DNA of 64,000 bases from Trebonia sp963795335 (GCA_963795335.1 CAWCHI010000006.1:434001-498000), one strand, 5' to 3'; positions 40,718 to 51,436 are shown, numbered from the stretch's first letter. Notes: generated by a model not told the origin, from the sequence alone. Translations and numbers: made by a program.

Positions 40718-41845
40718 ATGACGAGCAGTGACACCGGCGACCTGACCCTGGCGTGGCGGGTGCCCGCGGTGACCGCCCGGATGGCGGCCGCCGCCCGGGC
40801 GCTGCTGGCGGCGGTGCCAGGGGAAGCCCGCTCCGTGCTGAATCCCGGGTTCGACGACTTTGACCTCGGCTCGCCCCGCCGGCTGTGGACCTACCTGCCC
40901 GTGCCCGACCGCCCGGGGCTGCCGCTGCGGGCGCTGTCGGACCCGCAGCGCAAGCTCGCGCATGAGCTGATCACCGCCTCGGTCTCGATGGAGGGGTACT
41001 CGAAGGCCGTCTCGGTGATGGCGATGGAGCATGTGCGGCTGGCGCTGGCGCTGGCCTCCGGCCCGGGCGGCGCCTACCCGTTCGACCCGGAGCGGTACTA
41101 CTTCCGGATCTTCGGCGACCCGCCGGCGGGCGCCGCTGGCGCGCAGGCACCCTGGGGCTGGCAGCTGGCCGGGCACCACGTGTCGCTGAACTTCACCGTG
41201 GCGGGCGGCTGGCTGTCGGCCACGCCGTGCATGTTCGGCTCGGTGCCCGCCTCCTACGGGGCGCTCAGCCCGCTCGGGCACGAGGAGGCGCAGGGCTACG
41301 ACTTCGTGCACCGGCTGTCGGCCGGGCAGCTCGCGCAGGCGGTCATCTGGCGCCGCCCGCCGCCCGACTTCGCCACCCGCTTGTCGGGGCGGATCGGCGA
41401 GACCGAACGGCCGGATCACGTCTTCCCGCCCGAGCCTGACTACCGGATCACCGACGAGGAACGCTCAGCGCTGGCCTATGTGCGCTCAGGCCCGCGCGGG
41501 ATCGGCGGCGCTGAGCTGACCGCTGCCCAGCTGTTCGCGCTGGTGGACCTGGTGCGGCGGTTCACCGGGCGGCTGCCAGCGGACGTCGCGGCGGCGGAGA
41601 TGGCCCGGGTGGACGCCGCAGGCCCGGAGAACCTGTGGTTCGCGTGGGCCGGCAGCACCGTCCCGGGCGACCGGCATTACTACCGGGTGCAGGGCCCGGG
41701 CCTGCTGATCGAGCACGACAACACGCAAAGCGGCGGAAACCATGTGCACTCGGTCTGGCGGATGCCAGGGGGCGACTTCGGCGACGACCTCCTCGCCGCC
41801 CATTACCGGGACAACCCGCATGACGCAGAAGGCGGTCCGGCGTAG
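40718..41845 (+). CDS. DUF3500 domain protein
   Basis: A 375-residue soluble protein of the DUF3500 family: DDFDLGSPRRLWTYLPVPDR, GYSKAVSVMAMEHV, YYFRIFGDPP, GWQLAGHHVSLNFTV and, at the end, GDRHYYRVQGPGLLIEHDN. Many conserved His, Trp and Asp residues suggest an enzyme, but no function is established. ATG at 40718 with GGAGG upstream. The divergent neighbour is the DedA-like gene, 63 bp between starts. The stop codon lies inside a hairpin terminator. Confidence 0.8.
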   Translation: MTSSDTGDLTLAWRVPAVTARMAAAARALLAAVPGEARSVLNPGFDDFDLGSPRRLWTYLPVPDRPGLPLRALSDPQRKLAHELITASVSMEGYSKAVSVMAMEHVRLALALASGPGGAYPFDPERYYFRIFGDPPAGAAGAQAPWGWQLAGHHVSLNFTVAGGWLSATPCMFGSVPASYGALSPLGHEEAQGYDFVHRLSAGQLAQAVIWRRPPPDFATRLSGRIGETERPDHVFPPEPDYRITDEERSALAYVRSGPRGIGGAELTAAQLFALVDLVRRFTGRLPADVAAAEMARVDAAGPENLWFAWAGSTVPGDRHYYRVQGPGLLIEHDNTQSGGNHVHSVWRMPGGDFGDDLLAAHYRDNPHDAEGGPA

Positions 41846-41863
41846 GGACCGCCTTCAGCGTCA
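41821..41863. terminator. Hairpin terminator overlapping the DUF3500 stop
   Basis: GAAGGCGGTCC pairs with GGACCGCCTTC, extended outwards by TGACGC and GCGTCA with one mismatch. It lies between convergent DUF3500 and gltA genes. Confidence 0.75.
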
Positions 41864-41901
41864 CACAGAGGGGTCACCGGGGGTCATCCCCCCGGGGGAA
41901 A

Positions 41902-43209
<1,308 letters not shown>

Positions 43210-43421
43210 TCGCGTCCCTTTCACGCTCTGCACGGGGACGTGAGCATCATCAGCGGCCGGGATCGCCGACCGCAGCACCGCCCCGTTGGGGTCCTGAAGT
43301 CTTATACCCGTACGCTAACCCGCCGCATGCGCGGGTGAAACCGTGCGGACATAGGACAACCGTCACACTTGCCCGTACCCCGCCTGGTATGCACGTAGTC
43401 CAGGACAGCCGCCTGGATACG

Positions 43422-44366
43422 TCAGCGGCTCAGGGGATGCCAGATCGTCTTGGTTTCCAGTGTGGCGAACATGCGTTCGAGTCCAGGCTCGGCCGTCCAG
43501 TCCGGCGCCTGGAAGCGGACCACCAGCTTGAGGTTGCCCGCGGCGGCCACCGCGAGGTCGTCGGCCAGCGGCCCGGGCGCGCCGGCCAGGTCGATCGCGT
43601 TGACCTCCTGGTGAGCGGCGAGCCAGGGCGAGATCTCGGCGACCTCCCCCGTGAGCACGTTCACCACGCCGCCAGGGAGCGCGGCGGCGGCCAGCGCCTG
43701 GGCGAACGAGACCGCCAGCAGCGGGTAGCGCTCGCTGGCGACCAGCACCGCCGTGTTGCCGCTCACGATGACCGGCGCCAGCACGCTGACCAGGCCGAGC
43801 AGCGGGCTGTCGGGTGGCGCGAGAACGGCCGCGACGCCGACCGGCTCCGGCAGCGAGACGGTGCCGAACGGGCCCGCGACCGGGTTGACGGTCCCCCGCA
43901 CCTGGGTGATCTTGTCGGCCCAGCCCGCGTACCAGGTCCACCGGTCGACGGCCGCGTCGACCTCGGCGAAGGCCGCGTCGGGGTTGCTCCCGCTCGCCCG
44001 GCGGAGCTGGGCCGCGAACTGCGCCCGGTGGTCGTCCATCACCTCCGCGACCCGGAACAGGGCCTGCGCCCGGCTCGCGCCGGCCACCCCGGACCAGCCG
44101 GGGAACGCATCCCGGGCGGCGGTGACGGCGTCGCGCGCGTCCCGGCCGCCCGCCAGCGCGGCCCGGGCGAGGAAGGCTCCGTCGGCGCCGTGGACGTCGA
44201 ACGTCCGGCCGCTGGCCGCCCGGGGAAAGGCACCGCCGATGTAGAGCCGGTGCGTGGTGCGCGGGGCCGACCGCACCCGGCTCGCCGCGCGGGGCGGGCC
44301 GACGGCCGCCTCGGGCGCGCCCGGCTGATCAGACATCAGGCCACTCGACCCGCGCTGGTCAGACAT
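43422..44366 (-). CDS. Truncated aldehyde dehydrogenase-like protein without catalytic domain
   Basis: A 314-residue protein matching the first two-thirds of the aldehyde dehydrogenase NAD domain: LYIGGAFPRAASGRTFDV, AFPGWSGVAGASRAQALFRVAE, EPVGVAAVLAPPDSPL and LPGGVVNVLTGEVAE. It stops before the catalytic Glu and Cys regions, so it should have no dehydrogenase activity. Full ALDH genes encode about 480-500 residues. Its start overlaps the stop of a full ALDH by eight bases, so a regulatory or structural partner is plausible; I recall similar tandem pairs in other actinomycetes. No frame shift that would restore the rest is visible downstream. The MSDQ start is duplicated 11 codons later. 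Confidence 0.78.
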   Translation of the reverse strand: MSDQRGSSGLMSDQPGAPEAAVGPPRAASRVRSAPRTTHRLYIGGAFPRAASGRTFDVHGADGAFLARAALAGGRDARDAVTAARDAFPGWSGVAGASRAQALFRVAEVMDDHRAQFAAQLRRASGSNPDAAFAEVDAAVDRWTWYAGWADKITQVRGTVNPVAGPFGTVSLPEPVGVAAVLAPPDSPLLGLVSVLAPVIVSGNTAVLVASERYPLLAVSFAQALAAAALPGGVVNVLTGEVAEISPWLAAHQEVNAIDLAGAPGPLADDLAVAAAGNLKLVVRFQAPDWTAEPGLERMFATLETKTIWHPLSR

Positions 44367-45882
44367 CGTAGGACCCGGGCAGGTCGAGGTAGGCCTCGAG
44401 GCCGTGGCGGCCGCCCTCCCGGCCGAGACCGGACTCCTGGTAGCCGCCGAACGGCACTGCCGGGTCGAGCAGGCCGAACGAGTTGACCCAGATCACCCCG
44501 GCCCGCAGCCGGGCCGCGAGCCACTCGCTGAGCGCCCCCTGCTGGGTCCAGACCCCGGCCGACAGCCCGTAGCGGGTGCCGTTCGTCCGCTCCGCCACCT
44601 CCTCCGGGGCGTCGAAGGTGGAGACGGTCAGCACTGGCCAGCACAACTCCTCCCCGGCGATCCGGTGCCGTGGCGTCACCCCGGTGAACAGGGTCGGGGG
44701 GAACCAGAAGCCGCGCTCGGCCGCCGCGGGCTGGCTCTGGCCGCCGGGTCCGGCCCACTCGTGCGGCGCGGATAGCTGCGGGGGCGACCACTGCGGGGAC
44801 GACCAGCGTTCGGCCCCGTCCGCCTGCCCCGCCTCGGCTAGTTCGGTGACCCGGTCGAGCTGGGCCCGCGAGTTGACCGCGCCGATGTCGGTGCCCTCGT
44901 CGAGGGGGTGGCCCGAGCGCAGCGCCGTCATCCGCGCCCGGATCGCGGCCAGCAGCTCGTCGGCCACCGGCCGCTGCACGAGCACCCGGGTGCTGGCGCA
45001 GCACGCGTGGCCCTGGCGGATGAAGACGCCCTCGACGATGCCGCGGGCGGCCGCCTCGATGTCGGCGTCGGCGCAGACGATGTTGGCCGCCGTGCCGCCG
45101 AGCTCCAGGGTCAGCCGCTTGCCCCACAACGCGGCCGACTTGGCGATTTCCCGCCCCGTCTCGGGCGAGCCGGTGAAGGCGACCTTGTCGATGCCCGGGT
45201 GCCCCGCTACCAGCTGGCCCGCGAGCGCATCGCCGGTGACGACGTTGACCACCCCGGGCGGCAGGCCGGCCTCGGCGCAGATCTCGCCGAACGCGAGCGC
45301 GGTCAGCGGGGTCGTCTCGGCCGGCTTCAGCACGACCGTGTTCCCGCAGGCGAGGGCGGGCGCGATCTTCCAGGCGAGCATCAGCAGGGGTGAGTTCCAG
45401 CCGATGACCTGCCCGACGACGCCGAGCGGCCGGGGCGGGCCGCCGGACGCGGACCCGAATCCGGCGTAGGTGAGCTTGTCGGCCCAGCCCGCGTGGTAGA
45501 AGAAGTGCGCCGTGGCCAGCGGCAGGTCCACGTCCCGGGTCTGCCGGATCGGCTTGCCGCTGTCGAGCGACTCCAGTACGGCCAGCGCGGGCGCCCGCTC
45601 GCGTAGCAGCCGGGCAATGCGCAGCAGGTAGCGGGCCCGTTCCCGGCCCGGCATGACCGACCAGACGCGCTCGTAGGCCTGCCGGGCCGCCGCCACCGCC
45701 CGGTCGACGTCCTCGGTCGCCGCGTGGGTGACCTCGGCCAGGACTTCCTCGGTGGCGGGCGAGATCGTCTTGAAGACCGAGGATCCGCCCGTGAACGACC
45801 CGCCGATGAACAGGCCGTAGGAGCCGCGCAGGGCGACCGTAGAGCCGCCGCCGTCACCGGCGGCACCGCCTTCCAACCGCAT
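44359..45882 (-). CDS. Aldehyde dehydrogenase
   Basis: A 507-residue NAD(P)-dependent aldehyde dehydrogenase. Motifs: VIGWNSPLLMLAWKIAPALACGN for coenzyme (read in two parts), KPAETTPLTAL, FTGSPETGREI, the general-base Glu in LELGGTAANIV and the catalytic Cys in GHACCASTRV, then PFGGYQESGLGREGG near the end. LELGG is normally followed by KSP; here TAA, a local oddity. A Ser/Pro/Trp-rich insert (SSPQWSPPQLS) lies near residue 365. Substrate unknown. ATG at 45882 has GAGGA upstream. It is coupled to the truncated ALDH gene. Confidence 0.9.
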   Translation of the reverse strand: MRLEGGAAGDGGGSTVALRGSYGLFIGGSFTGGSSVFKTISPATEEVLAEVTHAATEDVDRAVAAARQAYERVWSVMPGRERARYLLRIARLLRERAPALAVLESLDSGKPIRQTRDVDLPLATAHFFYHAGWADKLTYAGFGSASGGPPRPLGVVGQVIGWNSPLLMLAWKIAPALACGNTVVLKPAETTPLTALAFGEICAEAGLPPGVVNVVTGDALAGQLVAGHPGIDKVAFTGSPETGREIAKSAALWGKRLTLELGGTAANIVCADADIEAAARGIVEGVFIRQGHACCASTRVLVQRPVADELLAAIRARMTALRSGHPLDEGTDIGAVNSRAQLDRVTELAEAGQADGAERWSSPQWSPPQLSAPHEWAGPGGQSQPAAAERGFWFPPTLFTGVTPRHRIAGEELCWPVLTVSTFDAPEEVAERTNGTRYGLSAGVWTQQGALSEWLAARLRAGVIWVNSFGLLDPAVPFGGYQESGLGREGGRHGLEAYLDLPGSYDV

Positions 45883-46125
45883 CACTGTAAATCCTCAGTC
45901 CACCGTCAGGTCGGGCCCGGGCGAACGGGAGCTGCCCCCGTCGCGAAAGCTGGCGTGTTCTCCACGGGACGCCCCCTGTAACCCCCGTCGCGCCCGTTAT
46001 GGAAAGGCCTTCACGCATCACCAGTGTGATCGCCAAGCGTAGCAGTGGCGGGCGCCGAAATGCCGGTGGTCTGGACCAACGGCGCCGTGGCCCGGGCCGG
46101 CCGCGGGGGCCGCGGCGGGGCGGTC

Positions 46126-47250
46126 TCAGGACCGCAGGGCCGCCTCGATCACCTGCCCGAACGCGAGCACCCGCTCCTCTGTCGGCCCGATGACCTGGAG
46201 GGACGCGATCACGCGGTCGGGCGCGGGCACCGGCAGGGTCAGCGCGGGCAGCCCGGCCAAACTGGCGGGCGCGGTCAGCGTCGTGAGGCCGAAGCCGCGC
46301 GTGCCGAGCAGCGGTGGCTCGCCCAGCAGGGTCGGCAGCACCAGGACCGGGTAGTCGGCCAGCAGCGCGGTCAGGGTGGCCCGGAGCGCCGTCCGGGCCC
46401 GCTCGGCCACCGCCCGGTCGGACGGGGTCAGCCGGGCGCCCCGCTCCAGGTTGCGCTGAATGTGCGGGCTGAGGTGCTTCAGGTAGGGCATCAGGTAGGC
46501 GTTGCTGCGGAATCCCTCGGCGTCGATCAGCACGCTCACGGCGCTCCGCACGGCGTCGGCGTCCCAGCCTGGCACGTCGCGCACCGCGATCCCGGCGGCC
46601 GCCAGGGCGCGGTCGACCGCCGCCTGCACGGCCGGCTCGGCCTCGCCCAGTTCGTCGGGCACCGTGAGCCGGGCCGCGGTTAGCTCGCCGGGCGGGCCGG
46701 GGATCAGGAAGCCCGGCTCGAGCAGCCGCATCCCCAGTTCCAGGGCGGCCATGTCGGCCCCCAGCGGCCCGACCGTGTCGAGCGACGGCGCCAGCGGGTA
46801 GACCCCCTTAACCGGGACGCGGCCGTGCGCGGTCTTCAGGCCGGCCACGCCACAGCACGCGGCCGGGATGCGGACCGACCCGGCGGTGTCGGTCCCGAAG
46901 GCGACGTCCGCCTCGCCGGTCGCGACGGCGACGGCCGACCCGGTGGAGGAGCCACCGGGTATCCGCCGCGGGTCGCGCGGGTTGGCCGGGGTACCGGTCC
47001 AGTGGTTGATCCCGCTGGCCGACCAGCACAGCTCGGTCAGCCCGGTCTTGCCCGCGATGCGGGCGCCGCCCTCGCGGGCCGACGCCACCACCGCCGCGTC
47101 GGCCGCGGCGGGCTCGGCCATCTCGGCCACGACGGAGCAGCCGGCCGTGGTCGGCAGGCCGGCCACGTCGATGCAGTCCTTGACCGCGAGCCGCGGGGCG
47201 GCGTCTTCGCCGTCCGCGGTCGCGGCGATGCGGACCACCCAGGTACCCAT
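46126..47250 (-). CDS. Amidase signature family protein
   Basis: A 374-residue amidase. The Ser-cisSer-Lys triad is visible: Lys24 in LAVKDCIDVAG, then GGSSTGSAVAVA with the cis-Ser, and the nucleophile region DTAGSVRIPAACCGVAGLK. It hydrolyses a carbon-nitrogen amide bond; GatA is excluded by size and context, so a general amidase is the call. Shorter than many members (about 450-500), with a reduced middle. ATG at 47250 is chosen as the first in-frame ATG before the lysine motif; the ribosome site is weak. Confidence 0.85.
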   Translation of the reverse strand: MGTWVVRIAATADGEDAAPRLAVKDCIDVAGLPTTAGCSVVAEMAEPAAADAAVVASAREGGARIAGKTGLTELCWSASGINHWTGTPANPRDPRRIPGGSSTGSAVAVATGEADVAFGTDTAGSVRIPAACCGVAGLKTAHGRVPVKGVYPLAPSLDTVGPLGADMAALELGMRLLEPGFLIPGPPGELTAARLTVPDELGEAEPAVQAAVDRALAAAGIAVRDVPGWDADAVRSAVSVLIDAEGFRSNAYLMPYLKHLSPHIQRNLERGARLTPSDRAVAERARTALRATLTALLADYPVLVLPTLLGEPPLLGTRGFGLTTLTAPASLAGLPALTLPVPAPDRVIASLQVIGPTEERVLAFGQVIEAALRS

Positions 47251-47399
47251 GGCTTCATCATCACCCTGGGAGCTGAAGATAGGATAAACAAACGTCCATG
47301 CGTGTCCCCGGAATGCGCAAATGGGGCCGGAACGGCCGCTTGCCGTCCCGCTGATACCGAACGGGGGCGTTGCTCCGCCTCCCCGGTAGGCTTCCCCGC

Positions 47400-47864
47400 A
47401 TGCAGCGTCCAGGGAAGGCACTGATCGCGGCGGTCCTCGACATCGCCTGCGTGCTCGTCTTCGTGGTCATCGGGCGGGCCAGCCACGTCAAGGGCGAGGC
47501 GCTGGCCGGGATCACGTCCACTTCCTGGCCGTTCCTGTGCGGCCTGGCCGCCGGCTGGGCGGCCGCGGGGGCGCTGGCCGCGGGGGGCCGGGCGGCCCCC
47601 CGTCAGCCCGGGCCGTGGCCGCTCGCCGTCCGCCCGGCCGGGATCGTCATCTGGCTCGCCACGGTCGCCCTGGGGATGATCCTGCGGGTCGTCTCCGGGC
47701 AGGGCACGGCGGCCGCGTTCATCGTCGTCGCGCTCGCGTTCCTCGGCCTGTTCCTGCTCGGCTGGCGGCTGGCCTGGGCCCTGGCGGAGCGGCGGGACCG
47801 CCGCTCCAGTGTCGGCCCGCCGGCCGGGGCGGCCTGGCGCCCGCCGCCGACACGCCCTCGCTAA
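47400..47864 (+). CDS. DUF3054 membrane protein
   Basis: A 154-residue actinobacterial membrane protein with four helices: ALIAAVLDIACVLVFVVIGR, then FLCGLAAGWAAAGALAA, GIVIWLATVALGMILRVVSG and AFIVVALAFLGLFLLGWRL. The pattern matches DUF3054; function unknown. ATG at 47400 lies seven bases after TAGGCT (47387-47392), a leaderless promoter. It is divergent from the amidase gene (149 bp). Confidence 0.82.
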   Translation: MQRPGKALIAAVLDIACVLVFVVIGRASHVKGEALAGITSTSWPFLCGLAAGWAAAGALAAGGRAAPRQPGPWPLAVRPAGIVIWLATVALGMILRVVSGQGTAAAFIVVALAFLGLFLLGWRLAWALAERRDRRSSVGPPAGAAWRPPPTRPR

Positions 47865-47908
47865 CACCCTCCCGCGGGCCGCTGACCAGCGCGAGTATCG
47901 TTCAGCCA

Positions 47909-48391
47909 ATGGAACGACGTTCGGTGCTGGCCGACCTGCGCGATGCCTTCGGCAGTGAGCTCGACGCCGGGCAGCAGTCGGCGCTGGTCAGCTGGCTCGC
48001 GTTCACCGGGACCTTCGGGGGGGTGCGCGGGATTACCCACGCGATCAGGGCGGGCAAGGGGCCGTTCAGGAACGTGAGCATGGGAGGGGAGCACCTGCAC
48101 CACTACATGTGGGGCATCGGGCTGCTGGCCGGCGTGGGCGCGGTCGCGGTCCGGGGGGATGAGGAGCTGCGCCGTCACCCCGGCACCGCCATCGCCTACG
48201 GCAGCGGGCTGGCGCTCATCGTCGACGAGTTCGCGCTGCTGCTCGACCTGAAGGACGTGTACTGGGCCAAGCAGGGGCGGGTCTCGGTCGACGCCGGCAT
48301 CGGCCTCAGCTCGGCCGCCGCCAGTTACTTCGCGGCCCTGCCGGTCCTGCGCAAGGTGCACAAAACCCGCCGCGCGGGCAAGGAAAAATAG
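47909..48391 (+). CDS. Membrane protein of unknown function with HLHHY motif
   Basis: A 160-residue protein with three or four hydrophobic segments. Striking polar residues sit within them: SMGGEHLHHYMWG (near residue 58) and LALIVDEFALLLDLKDVYW (near 108). Such His and acidic groups inside membrane segments suggest a metal site or membrane enzyme, but I recognise no family. ATG at 47909 lies seven bases after TATCGT (47896-47901), a leaderless promoter, so it is transcribed on its own despite following the DUF3054 gene by 44 bases. Confidence 0.65.
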   Translation: MERRSVLADLRDAFGSELDAGQQSALVSWLAFTGTFGGVRGITHAIRAGKGPFRNVSMGGEHLHHYMWGIGLLAGVGAVAVRGDEELRRHPGTAIAYGSGLALIVDEFALLLDLKDVYWAKQGRVSVDAGIGLSSAAASYFAALPVLRKVHKTRRAGKEK

Positions 48392-48510
48392 CAGTTTTAG
48401 CCCCGCAGATACCCGCGAACCGGCCTGGGGGGCGCCCGGGCAATGCATAACGCCCCCCTGAACGGGCAGGCGACCGCTCGTCCGGTTACCGAACCAAGGG
48501 AGTTTCTCCG

Positions 48511-49074
48511 ATGACCAGTGAGCTTAACGGCGTCCGCGTCGCCTTCCTCGTCTCCAACGAGGGCATTGAGCAGGCCGAGCTCACCGCTCCGTGGCAGGCG
48601 GTCAAGGACGCCGGCGGCACACCCGAGCTGATCGCGCCCGAACCGGGCCAGGCCCAGGGCTTTAATCACCTCGACAAGGCGGACACGTTCGATGTGGACC
48701 GCACGTTCCGCGACGCCGACTACGCGCAGTACGACGCGGCGGTCATCCCCGGCGGGGTGGCCAACAGCGACTTGCTGCGCACCGTGCCCGGTGCTGTCTC
48801 ATTCGTCCAGCACCTGTTCGAGGCGGGCAAGCCGGCCGCGGTGATCTGCCACGGGCCGTGGCTGCTGGTCGAGGCCGGCCTGGCCGACGGCAGGACGCTG
48901 ACCTCGTGGCCGAGCCTGGCGACCGACATCAGGAACGCCGGCGGCAACTGGGTCGACACCGAGGTGCAAATCTGCCCGGCCGGGCCTAACACCCTCATCA
49001 GCAGCCGCAAGCCCGACGACCTGCCGGCCTTCTGCGCGACGCTGATCCAGGTGTTCGCCAAGCAGGCGGCCTGA
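48511..49074 (+). CDS. DJ-1/PfpI family protein (type 1 glutamine amidotransferase-like)
   Basis: A 187-residue DJ-1/PfpI protein. The nucleophile elbow is AVICHGPWLL (Cys near residue 113), with the conserved Glu in NEGIEQAEL near residue 17 and AVIPGGVANSD before it. Family members act as proteases, chaperones or glyoxalase/deglycase-type enzymes in stress; the exact activity here is open. ATG at 48511 has AAGGGAG upstream. It stands alone between the membrane protein and the flavin monooxygenase. Confidence 0.87.
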   Translation: MTSELNGVRVAFLVSNEGIEQAELTAPWQAVKDAGGTPELIAPEPGQAQGFNHLDKADTFDVDRTFRDADYAQYDAAVIPGGVANSDLLRTVPGAVSFVQHLFEAGKPAAVICHGPWLLVEAGLADGRTLTSWPSLATDIRNAGGNWVDTEVQICPAGPNTLISSRKPDDLPAFCATLIQVFAKQAA

Positions 49075-49122
49075 GCAGGCGCCTGGCCGCCCGGTCCTGG
49101 TGGCTGCCCTTGACCCGGGCCC

Positions 49123-50148
49123 CTAGCGGGCCGCCGCCGCCACCAGCTCGAACGAGCGCAGCCGGTCGGCCGGGTCGAACACCTGGGTGGTGATCATCAG
49201 CTCATCGGCCCCGGTCTGCTTGACCAGCGCGGTCAGCCCCTCGATGACCGCACCGGGCGGGCCGATGTGCTGGGTCGACTGGCGGTCGTCGATGAACGCC
49301 CGCTCCACGTCGGAGTACGGGTAGGCCGCGGCTTCGGCGGGCGACGGCACCCGGCCCGGGCGCCCGGTCCGCAGCCGGAGGAACGACAAGCCGGACGAGC
49401 CTGCCAGGAACCGGGCCCGCTCCTGCGTCTCGGCGCAGACGACCCCGGCCGCGATCATGCTGTAGGGCTCGGACAGGACCCGGGACGGGCGGAATGACCT
49501 GCGGTACAACTCCAGGGCGGGCAGCGTGTTGGCCGGCATGAAGTGGTGGGCGAAGGCGAATGGCAGCCCCAGCACGCCTGCCACCTGGGCGCTGTAGCCG
49601 CTCGACCCGAGCAGCCACATGGCCGGCCCGTCGCCCTCGCCCGGGACCGCGTGCACCTGCTTGTACGGGTGATTGTCGGGCCACTGGCCGGAGAAGAACC
49701 CGAGCAGATCGGTCAGCTGCTGGGGGAAGTCGTCCGGGCCGCCGTGGTGCAGTGCCTGCGCGGTCGCCTGGTCCGTCCCCGGGGCGCGGCCGATACCAAG
49801 GTCGATGCGGCCCGGGTGCAGCGCCTCGAGCGTGCCGAACTGCTCGGCGACCACCAGCGAGGAGTGGTTGGGCAGCATCACCCCGCCGGAGCCGACCCGG
49901 ATCGAGCGGGTGGCCGCGGCGATATGGCCGATGAGGACCGGGGGCGACGAGCTGGCGATGCCGGGCATGCCGTGGTGCTCGGCCACCCAGAAGCGGGTGT
50001 AGCCCAGTCCCTCGGCCCGGCGGGCGAGGTCGGTGGTGGCCCGCAGCGCCGCCCCCGGGGTTGAGCCGTCCGGGATCGGCGCCAGGTCGAGCACCCCGAG
50101 CGGTACGCCGGCCAGGGTCAGGGAAGGGTTCGCGTCAGTGTCGGCCAC
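49123..50148 (-). CDS. LLM-class flavin-dependent oxidoreductase
   Basis: A 341-residue luciferase-like monooxygenase: GVLDLAPIPDGSTPG, GYTRFWVAEHHGMPGIASSSP, VGSGGVMLPNHSSLVVAEQFGTLEALHPGRIDLGIGRAPG, read as adjoining parts, typical of the uncharacterised FMN group related to bacterial luciferase alpha. It uses FMNH2 and O2; substrate unknown. Start unsure: GTG at 50148 (VADTDANPSLTL) or TTG at 50160, neither with an ideally spaced ribosome site (GGAGGG is at 50163-50168). Confidence 0.85.
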   Translation of the reverse strand: MADTDANPSLTLAGVPLGVLDLAPIPDGSTPGAALRATTDLARRAEGLGYTRFWVAEHHGMPGIASSSPPVLIGHIAAATRSIRVGSGGVMLPNHSSLVVAEQFGTLEALHPGRIDLGIGRAPGTDQATAQALHHGGPDDFPQQLTDLLGFFSGQWPDNHPYKQVHAVPGEGDGPAMWLLGSSGYSAQVAGVLGLPFAFAHHFMPANTLPALELYRRSFRPSRVLSEPYSMIAAGVVCAETQERARFLAGSSGLSFLRLRTGRPGRVPSPAEAAAYPYSDVERAFIDDRQSTQHIGPPGAVIEGLTALVKQTGADELMITTQVFDPADRLRSFELVAAAAR

Positions 50149-50299
50149 GCCTGGTGGCAACGCCCTCCGCCGGCCGGATCTTCCGCCCCGGAGCCGGTCA
50201 CCAGGGGTAAACGGTCATCGCCAACTGTTGCTCCGACGTTCGTTTCTGTGTAACGGCGCTGTGGCTGATTACGAAAGGCCGAACGGCGATCTTGGGGGC

Positions 50300-51436
50300 A
50301 TGAGGATCGCCATCATCACGGAGTCGTTCCCGCCTGACGTCAACGGCGTCGCGCACTGCGTGGTGCGGGTGGCGGAGAACCTCGTCCGCAAGGGCCATCA
50401 GCCGCTGGTCATCGCCCCTGAGTCCGGGCGCTCCGCCGCCGACTGTCACTTCCCCTACCCGGTCGAGCGGGTGCCGTCGGTGCCGCTGCCCGGGTACCCG
50501 TCCTTCCGCCTCGGCCTGCCGACGCCGAAGACCCGCCGCGCCATCGTGAAGCACGGGACCGAGGTGGTCCACCTGGCCAGCCCCGTCGCGCTGGGCGCGT
50601 GGGGCACCCGGGTCGCCCGGGCCGAGCACCTGCCGACCGTCGCCGTCTACCAGACCGACCTGCCGAGCTATGCCCGGGCGTACCGCCTGGGCCGTCCGAC
50701 CGAGGCGTTTGCCTGGCGCTGGCTGCGCGACATCCACAACACCGCCGGCCGCACCCTGGCCCCGTCCAGCTGCACCGCGGCCGACCTCGACGCCCACGGG
50801 CTCGAACGGGTCTGGCTCTGGGGCCGCGGGGTCGACACCGACAGGTTCCGCCCGGACCTGCGCGACGAGCGGCTGCGCCGCGAGCTGGCGCCCGGCGGCG
50901 AGGTGATCGTCGGCTACGTGGGGCGGCTGGCCATCGAGAAGCGGGTCGACCTGCTGACGGCGGTGGCCACCCTGCCCGGGGTGAAGCTGGCGGTCACGGG
51001 CGGCGGCCCGATGGAGGAGGAGCTGCGGGCGGCGCTGCCCACGGCGGCCTTCCTCGGCCTGCGCTACGGCCAGGACCTGGCCCGGATCTACGCCTCGCTC
51101 GACCTGTTCGTGCACACCGGCCCGTACGAGACCTTCGGTCAGACGATCCAGGAGGCCTCGGCCAGCGGGCTGCCGGTCGTCGCGCCCGCCTCGGGCGGGC
51201 CGCTCGACCTGGTGGCCGACGGCACGACCGGGTCCCTGGTGCCGCCGGGCGACCCGGAGGCCCTGTCGGCTGCGGTGCGGACCCTGGTGGCCGACCCGGC
51301 CCGGCGGACCCGCCTCGGCGCGGCCGCCCGGCGACGGGTGCTCGCCCGGTCCTGGGCCGCCCTGACCGACGAGCTGCTCGGCCACTACGAGGCCGTCATC
51401 GACTCCAGCGCGGTGGCCGCCCGGCTGGCTGCGTAG
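50300..51436 (+). CDS. GDP-mannose-dependent alpha-mannosyltransferase (MgtA-like GT4)
   Basis: A 378-residue GT4 enzyme closely resembling mycobacterial MgtA: MRIAIITESFPPDVNGVAHCV, VVHLASPVALGAWG, VAVYQTDLPSYARAY, the WGRGVDTDRFRP turn, VGYVGRLAIEKRVD and the donor-site FVHTGPYETFGQTIQEA. MgtA mannosylates glucuronosyl diacylglycerol in the route to lipomannan-like lipids. Acceptor here cannot be proven. ATG at 50300 with GGGGG upstream. It is followed after 35 bases by an SGNH hydrolase gene, probably cotranscribed; I recall this pairing in other actinomycetes. Confidence 0.85.
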   Translation: MRIAIITESFPPDVNGVAHCVVRVAENLVRKGHQPLVIAPESGRSAADCHFPYPVERVPSVPLPGYPSFRLGLPTPKTRRAIVKHGTEVVHLASPVALGAWGTRVARAEHLPTVAVYQTDLPSYARAYRLGRPTEAFAWRWLRDIHNTAGRTLAPSSCTAADLDAHGLERVWLWGRGVDTDRFRPDLRDERLRRELAPGGEVIVGYVGRLAIEKRVDLLTAVATLPGVKLAVTGGGPMEEELRAALPTAAFLGLRYGQDLARIYASLDLFVHTGPYETFGQTIQEASASGLPVVAPASGGPLDLVADGTTGSLVPPGDPEALSAAVRTLVADPARRTRLGAAARRRVLARSWAALTDELLGHYEAVIDSSAVAARLAA

